64,000 bases of DNA from Alsobacter sp045348435. GTDB lineage: Bacteria > Pseudomonadota > Alphaproteobacteria > Rhizobiales > Beijerinckiaceae. Positions 60,442 to 64,000 of the stretch are shown one piece after another; the stretch's first letter is position 1; each line of letters begins with the position of its first letter. Both the position numbers and the translations under genes were made by a program. The DNA is taken from assembly GCF_045348435.1 (NCBI RefSeq), contig NZ_CP157484.1, positions 992,001 through 1,056,000 of the forward strand, given 5' to 3'. The notes beneath the pieces were generated by a model. The model ran no database searches and was not told the origin of the DNA. It was given only the letters and a program-made list of their open reading frames with translations.

Positions 60442-61812
60442 ATGTCCGGCTACGACGTGGATCTTTTCGTGATCGGCGCAGGGTCCGGCGGCGTTCGCGC
60501 CGCCAGGATCGCGGCCGGCTACGGCGCCAGGGTCATGGTGGCGGAGGAGCACCGCATCGGCGGCACTTGCGTCATCCGGGGCTGCGTTCCCAAGAAGCTC
60601 TATGTCTACGCCAGCCGCTTCGCGGCCGAGTTCGAGGAGGCCGCCGGCTTCGGCTGGTCCGTCCCCGAGCCGCATTTCGAATTCGCCGCCCTCAAGGCCG
60701 CCAAGGACAAGGAGATCGTCCGCCTGGAGGGCGCCTACCGCGCCAATCTGGAGCGCTCGGGGGCCACGCTGGTCCCGGGCCGCGCCGTCTTGGAGGGTCC
60801 GAACGCGGTGCGCCTCGCCGACGGCTCGCGCGTCACGGCCGAGCGCATCCTGGTCGCCGTGGGCGCGCACCCCTTCGTGCCGAACGCCATCAAGGGCTGC
60901 GGGCTGGTCGAGACGTCGAACGACATCTTCGAGTGGGAGAGCCTGCCGAAATCGGTCGTCATCGCCGGCGGCGGCTATATCGCGGTCGAGTTCGCCAGCC
61001 TCCTGGCCCGGCTCGGGTCGGAGGTCACGCTGGTGCTGCGCGCCGACAAGGTGCTGCGCGGCTTCGACGAGGACATGCGCAACGCCCTCACGGCGCATCT
61101 GCCCTATGGCGGCGTCCGGATCGTCGCCGGGGCGGAGATCGCCAGCATCGACGGGCGGGTCGGCAACATCGCCGTCAACCTCACCACCGGCGACGCGATC
61201 GCCTGCGAGCGCGTGGTCTACGCCACGGGCCGGGTCCCCAACACCGCAGGCCTTGGGCTGGCCGAGGCGGGCGTGGAGGTGGACGCCGCCGGGGCCATCA
61301 GGGTCGACCGCGCCTCGCGCAGCACGGCGGCGTCGGTCTATGCGGTGGGCGACGTCACCAACCGGGTGAACCTGACCCCGGTCGCCATCCGGGAGGGGCA
61401 CGCCTTCGCCGATACGGTCTATGGCGGCCGACCCACCGAGGTCGACCACTCGCTCGTGCCCTCCGCCGTCTTCACCACGCCGGAGATCGGGTCCGTCGGC
61501 CTCACGGAGGGGCAGGCCCGCAGCCGCTGCGAGGTGACCGTCTACAAGACCAATTTCCGGCCCATGAAGGCGACGTTGTCGGGCTCGGTCGACCGCACCC
61601 TGATGAAAATCGTGGTGGAGAAGGCCACCGACAGGGTGCTGGGCGTCCACATCTTCGGCGAGGGCGCCGGCGAGATGATCCAGTGTCTGGCCATCGCGGT
61701 GCGCATGGGCGCGACCAAGCGCGACTTCGACATGACGCTGGCCGTCCACCCCACGGCGGCCGAGGAACTGGTGACCATGCGCACCCCCTGGGAGGGCGGC
61801 GGCGTCACCTGA
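60442..61812 (+). CDS. gor: Glutathione-disulfide reductase
   Basis: The 456-residue flavoenzyme has FAD motif VIGAGSGGVRAARIAA, redox-active Cys43/Cys48 in GGTCVIRGCVPKK, NADPH motif IAGGGYIAVEFASLLARLG and C-terminal HPTAAEELVTM with the catalytic His-Glu. It regenerates GSH with NADPH. ATG 60442 has GGGAGAA upstream. It follows rpiA, an NADPH-linked pentose pathway gene, but shared transcription is not shown. Confidence 0.95.
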   Translation: MSGYDVDLFVIGAGSGGVRAARIAAGYGARVMVAEEHRIGGTCVIRGCVPKKLYVYASRFAAEFEEAAGFGWSVPEPHFEFAALKAAKDKEIVRLEGAYRANLERSGATLVPGRAVLEGPNAVRLADGSRVTAERILVAVGAHPFVPNAIKGCGLVETSNDIFEWESLPKSVVIAGGGYIAVEFASLLARLGSEVTLVLRADKVLRGFDEDMRNALTAHLPYGGVRIVAGAEIASIDGRVGNIAVNLTTGDAIACERVVYATGRVPNTAGLGLAEAGVEVDAAGAIRVDRASRSTAASVYAVGDVTNRVNLTPVAIREGHAFADTVYGGRPTEVDHSLVPSAVFTTPEIGSVGLTEGQARSRCEVTVYKTNFRPMKATLSGSVDRTLMKIVVEKATDRVLGVHIFGEGAGEMIQCLAIAVRMGATKRDFDMTLAVHPTAAEELVTMRTPWEGGGVT

Positions 61813-61920
61813 CCGCGGCTTTTATCCATGGGCAAGCGGAATGGTGACCGGACGCTTTCGAGATTCCGGCGGATACGGTTCGCACATTAACAAAAACGCG
61901 ATGGATGTGAGTGCAATCTA

Positions 61921-61934
61921 GGGTTGCGTAACCC
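61921..61934. promoter_or_regulatory. Palindrome before the TadG-like gene
   Basis: GGGTT at 61921-61925 pairs with AACCC at 61930-61934 around GCGT, directly before the AGGAG ribosome-binding site. It could be an operator or an mRNA hairpin controlling translation. Confidence 0.4.
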
Positions 61935-61947
61935 AGGAGTGGCTCAC

Positions 61948-63372
61948 GTGCGTTCCCCCTTGCAGTTCAGCCGCAATGACAGCGGGATGGCGGCGGTGCT
62001 GTTCGCGGTCCTGCTGATCCCGCTCATGGCGGCGCTGGGGTCGGCGGTCGACTACAGCCGCAGCAGCACGTCGCAGGCGGCCCTGCAGGCGATCACGGAT
62101 TCGACCGCCCTGGCGCTCAGCAACCCGCGCTACACCGCCGACATGATCCAGGGCGGCGCCGAGCAGATCCTCGCGGCGGAGACCAAGTCCGGCTACGCCT
62201 TCGCCAATCCGCTCCAGGTCAAGGCGTCCCTGTCCGCCGACGGCCGGTCCGTGACGGTGACGGCCACGACGTCGGTGAAGAACGTCTTCATGGCGCGCTT
62301 CGGCAACGACTACACGATCATCGGCGCGACGGCCCAGGCCTACAGGGCCGTGACCGGCAGCGTCGAACTCGTCCTGGTGCTCGACACGACGAACTCGATG
62401 TCGATGTCCAACAAGATGACGACGCTGAAGACCGCCGCCAACTCCATGGTGGACACGCTGACCTCCGACCCCAAGGCGGACGTGAAGATCGGCGTCGTTC
62501 CCTTCGCCGACTACGTCAATGTGGGCCTCTCCAACCGGTCCCAGCTCTGGCTGTCCGGCGCCACCGACTACAGCGCCGGCTGGTCCACGCCTGAGAAATG
62601 CACCGACGTCTTTCCGGTGATCCGGACCTACAACTGCGTGAAGACGACCAGCACCTGCTACAATGACGGCGTCCCCTATACGTGTTCGTCCACCAAATGC
62701 GACACCGAGCGCGCCACGACCAGCGTGCGCCAGTGCACGCCGGCGTCCAGCGGGACGGACTGGTATCGCTGGCTCGGCTGCGTCGGCTCGCGCACGCCGA
62801 CCCCGCTGCGGCTGACGGACGACCAGCCGCTCGTCCCCTATCCGGCCGTGCGCATCAAGAACCCCAGCGCCAGCACCAAGCCCTGCACCACGGCCCTGAT
62901 CCCGCTCACCAAGAACTACGCCGCCGTGAAGGCGACCATCAACGCCATGACCCCGAAGGGCGAGACCTATCTGCCGTCCGGCCTGGTCTGGGGCCTCAAC
63001 GTGCTGTCGCCCGACGCCCCGTTCTCGGAGGGCGCCGCCTATGACGCGGCCAACAAGCTGCCCCGCAAAGTCATGGTGTTCATGACCGACGGCAACAACA
63101 CGCTCTCGCTCGACAGCAGCAAGCAGTGGCACACGGGCAACAAGCGCAACGAAGCCGACGACACCACCGCCAAGCTGTGCGCCAACATCGCCAAGAAGGG
63201 CATCGAGATCTACAGCATCGCCCTGATGGTGGACGACGCCGCCGCCAAGACGCTGCTGCAGAACTGCGCCTCGGGCTCTGACCATTATTTCGACGCCACG
63301 GATTCCGCCGCGCTGGCGTCCGTGTTCTCGCAGATCGCCACGTCGCTGCAGACCACCTATCTGGGCCGTTAA
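61948..63372 (+). CDS. TadG-like pilus assembly protein with von Willebrand A domain
   Basis: The 474-residue protein begins with a TadE/TadG-type N-terminal helix (GMAAVLFAVLLIPLMAALGSAVDYSRS), then a vWA domain with the MIDAS VLVLDTTNSMSMS and VMVFMTDGNN. An insertion of roughly 130 residues between them is rich in Cys (8 of the 10 Cys). It is probably anchored in the inner membrane with a periplasmic domain and disulfides. GTG 61948 with AGGAG upstream is preferred to TTG 61924. No other tad genes are in the window. Confidence 0.87.
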   Translation: MRSPLQFSRNDSGMAAVLFAVLLIPLMAALGSAVDYSRSSTSQAALQAITDSTALALSNPRYTADMIQGGAEQILAAETKSGYAFANPLQVKASLSADGRSVTVTATTSVKNVFMARFGNDYTIIGATAQAYRAVTGSVELVLVLDTTNSMSMSNKMTTLKTAANSMVDTLTSDPKADVKIGVVPFADYVNVGLSNRSQLWLSGATDYSAGWSTPEKCTDVFPVIRTYNCVKTTSTCYNDGVPYTCSSTKCDTERATTSVRQCTPASSGTDWYRWLGCVGSRTPTPLRLTDDQPLVPYPAVRIKNPSASTKPCTTALIPLTKNYAAVKATINAMTPKGETYLPSGLVWGLNVLSPDAPFSEGAAYDAANKLPRKVMVFMTDGNNTLSLDSSKQWHTGNKRNEADDTTAKLCANIAKKGIEIYSIALMVDDAAAKTLLQNCASGSDHYFDATDSAALASVFSQIATSLQTTYLGR

Positions 63373-63382
63373 GGCTTGCGCC

Positions 63383-64000
63383 TCACAGCGCGGCGTCGTC
63401 GATGTCGTCGTCTCGGCGGCGGCGGCGCACCTTGGCGGTCGGCGTGGCCGAGCCCGCCACGATCACCTTGGCCCCGACCGGCACGCGGTCATAGAGATCG
63501 ATCACGTCCTGGTTGATCATGCGGATGCAGCCGGACGAGACGCTCTTGCCGATGGTCCAGGGCTCCACCGTCCCGTGGATCCGGTAGAGCGTGTCCTTGT
63601 TGCCTTGCCAGAGATAGAGCGCCCGCGCGCCGAGCGGATTGCCGGGGCCGCCCGGCATGCCGATGCCGCTCTGCAAATCCTGCATCTTGGCGGCGAGGTC
63701 GGGCTGGCGCTCCAGCATCTCCTTGGGCGGATACCAGTCCGGCCAGGCCTGCTTGGTGCGCACATTGGCGACGCCGGACCAGCCGAAGCCGCTGCGCCCC
63801 ACGCCCACGCCGTACCGGATGGCCGAGCCGTCGCCATTCATGAAATAGAGATAGTGGCTGCGCGGATCGACCAGGATGGTCCCGGGCGCCTCGCCGCTGT
63901 CATAGGCCACCACCGTGCGGTGGAAAGCCTCCGGCACGATCGAGGGCTTCAGCCCCGGCACCGGGAAGGGCTCGCCCGCCACCGGGCCGTAGAGGCCGCC
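63383..64000 (-). CDS. L,D-transpeptidase (YkuD family), N-terminal part outside window
   Basis: The frame is open to the window edge, so the true start is beyond 64000. The visible part has the YkuD domain with the catalytic motif RIHGTVEPWTIGKSVSSGCIRMINQDV and a basic/acidic tail (RRRRRDDDIDDAAL). It resembles the 55005-55586 enzyme but carries the extra C-terminal tail and longer GIGMPGGPGNPLGARALYLWQGNKD segment. It crosslinks peptidoglycan or attaches proteins to it. Confidence 0.9.
   Translation of the reverse strand, partial: GGLYGPVAGEPFPVPGLKPSIVPEAFHRTVVAYDSGEAPGTILVDPRSHYLYFMNGDGSAIRYGVGVGRSGFGWSGVANVRTKQAWPDWYPPKEMLERQPDLAAKMQDLQSGIGMPGGPGNPLGARALYLWQGNKDTLYRIHGTVEPWTIGKSVSSGCIRMINQDVIDLYDRVPVGAKVIVAGSATPTAKVRRRRRDDDIDDAAL

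Overview
The window is chromosomal DNA of very high G+C content. Coding density is high, and translationally coupled operons with ATGA or GTGA overlaps are common. There are no insertion sequences, prophage genes or CRISPR arrays. Abundant ABC and TRAP uptake systems, Tat-type leaders on binding proteins, paired periplasmic L,D-transpeptidases, a membrane histidine kinase with an orthodox HisKA core, a TadG-like pilus protein and a rhizobial-type intergenic palindrome point to an Alphaproteobacterium, most likely a free-living member of the Hyphomicrobiales (Rhizobiales). The genus cannot be fixed from the sequence alone.

Region 1 (1-6.0 kb) is sugar and sugar-acid catabolism: the 3' end of iolB, then otnC and otnK, and on the other strand a flavin monooxygenase with an NTF2-like front domain, an SMP-30 lactonase and a gluconate-5-dehydrogenase-like SDR. 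Region 2 (6.2-11.9 kb) is a complete peptide/nickel-type ABC operon with a fused double ATPase and a terminal HAD phosphatase. Region 3 (11.9-24.1 kb) is mostly single housekeeping or metabolic genes: amidase, cpdB, a Cds1-like PLP enzyme, an SDR, dusA, divergent cobS/cobT, a multi-pass histidine kinase, a nuclease, a GST and a UDG-family glycosylase.

Region 4 (24.1-39.6 kb) is the most distinctive. A GntR/UTRA regulator heads a roughly 12.5-kb minus-strand operon: livK, livH, livM, livG, livF, a PEP-mutase/isocitrate-lyase-family lyase, hyuB, hyuA, an isochorismatase-fold hydrolase without the nucleophilic cysteine, and a fumarate-reductase-like flavoprotein. Divergent from gntR are leuC/leuD-type hydro-lyase subunits, followed by a convergent beta-hydroxyacid dehydrogenase. 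Together these enzymes could import a small amide- or imide-like compound, open it with ATP, hydrolyse an amide, hydrate a maleate-type double bond and cleave the resulting malate derivative. That pathway is inference, but I know of no described locus with this exact set.

Region 5 (39.6-50 kb) has a polar amino-acid ABC transporter with two binding proteins and no ATPase gene, then mobA, an Mrp/ApbC ATPase, a small membrane protein, and a TRAP system whose 2-oxoacid-type binding protein faces its permease genes across a formyltransferase-like gene. Region 6 (50-64 kb) contains a DMT exporter, a cytoplasmic globin-coupled chemoreceptor whose apparent haem-ligand position is Met, an SDR, moaA, a DUF971 protein, L,D-transpeptidase, tRNA-Val(CAC), a DUF2946-like/PCu(A)C copper pair, gph, rpiA, a DUF2059 protein, glutathione reductase, a Cys-rich TadG/vWA protein and a second L,D-transpeptidase cut by the window edge.
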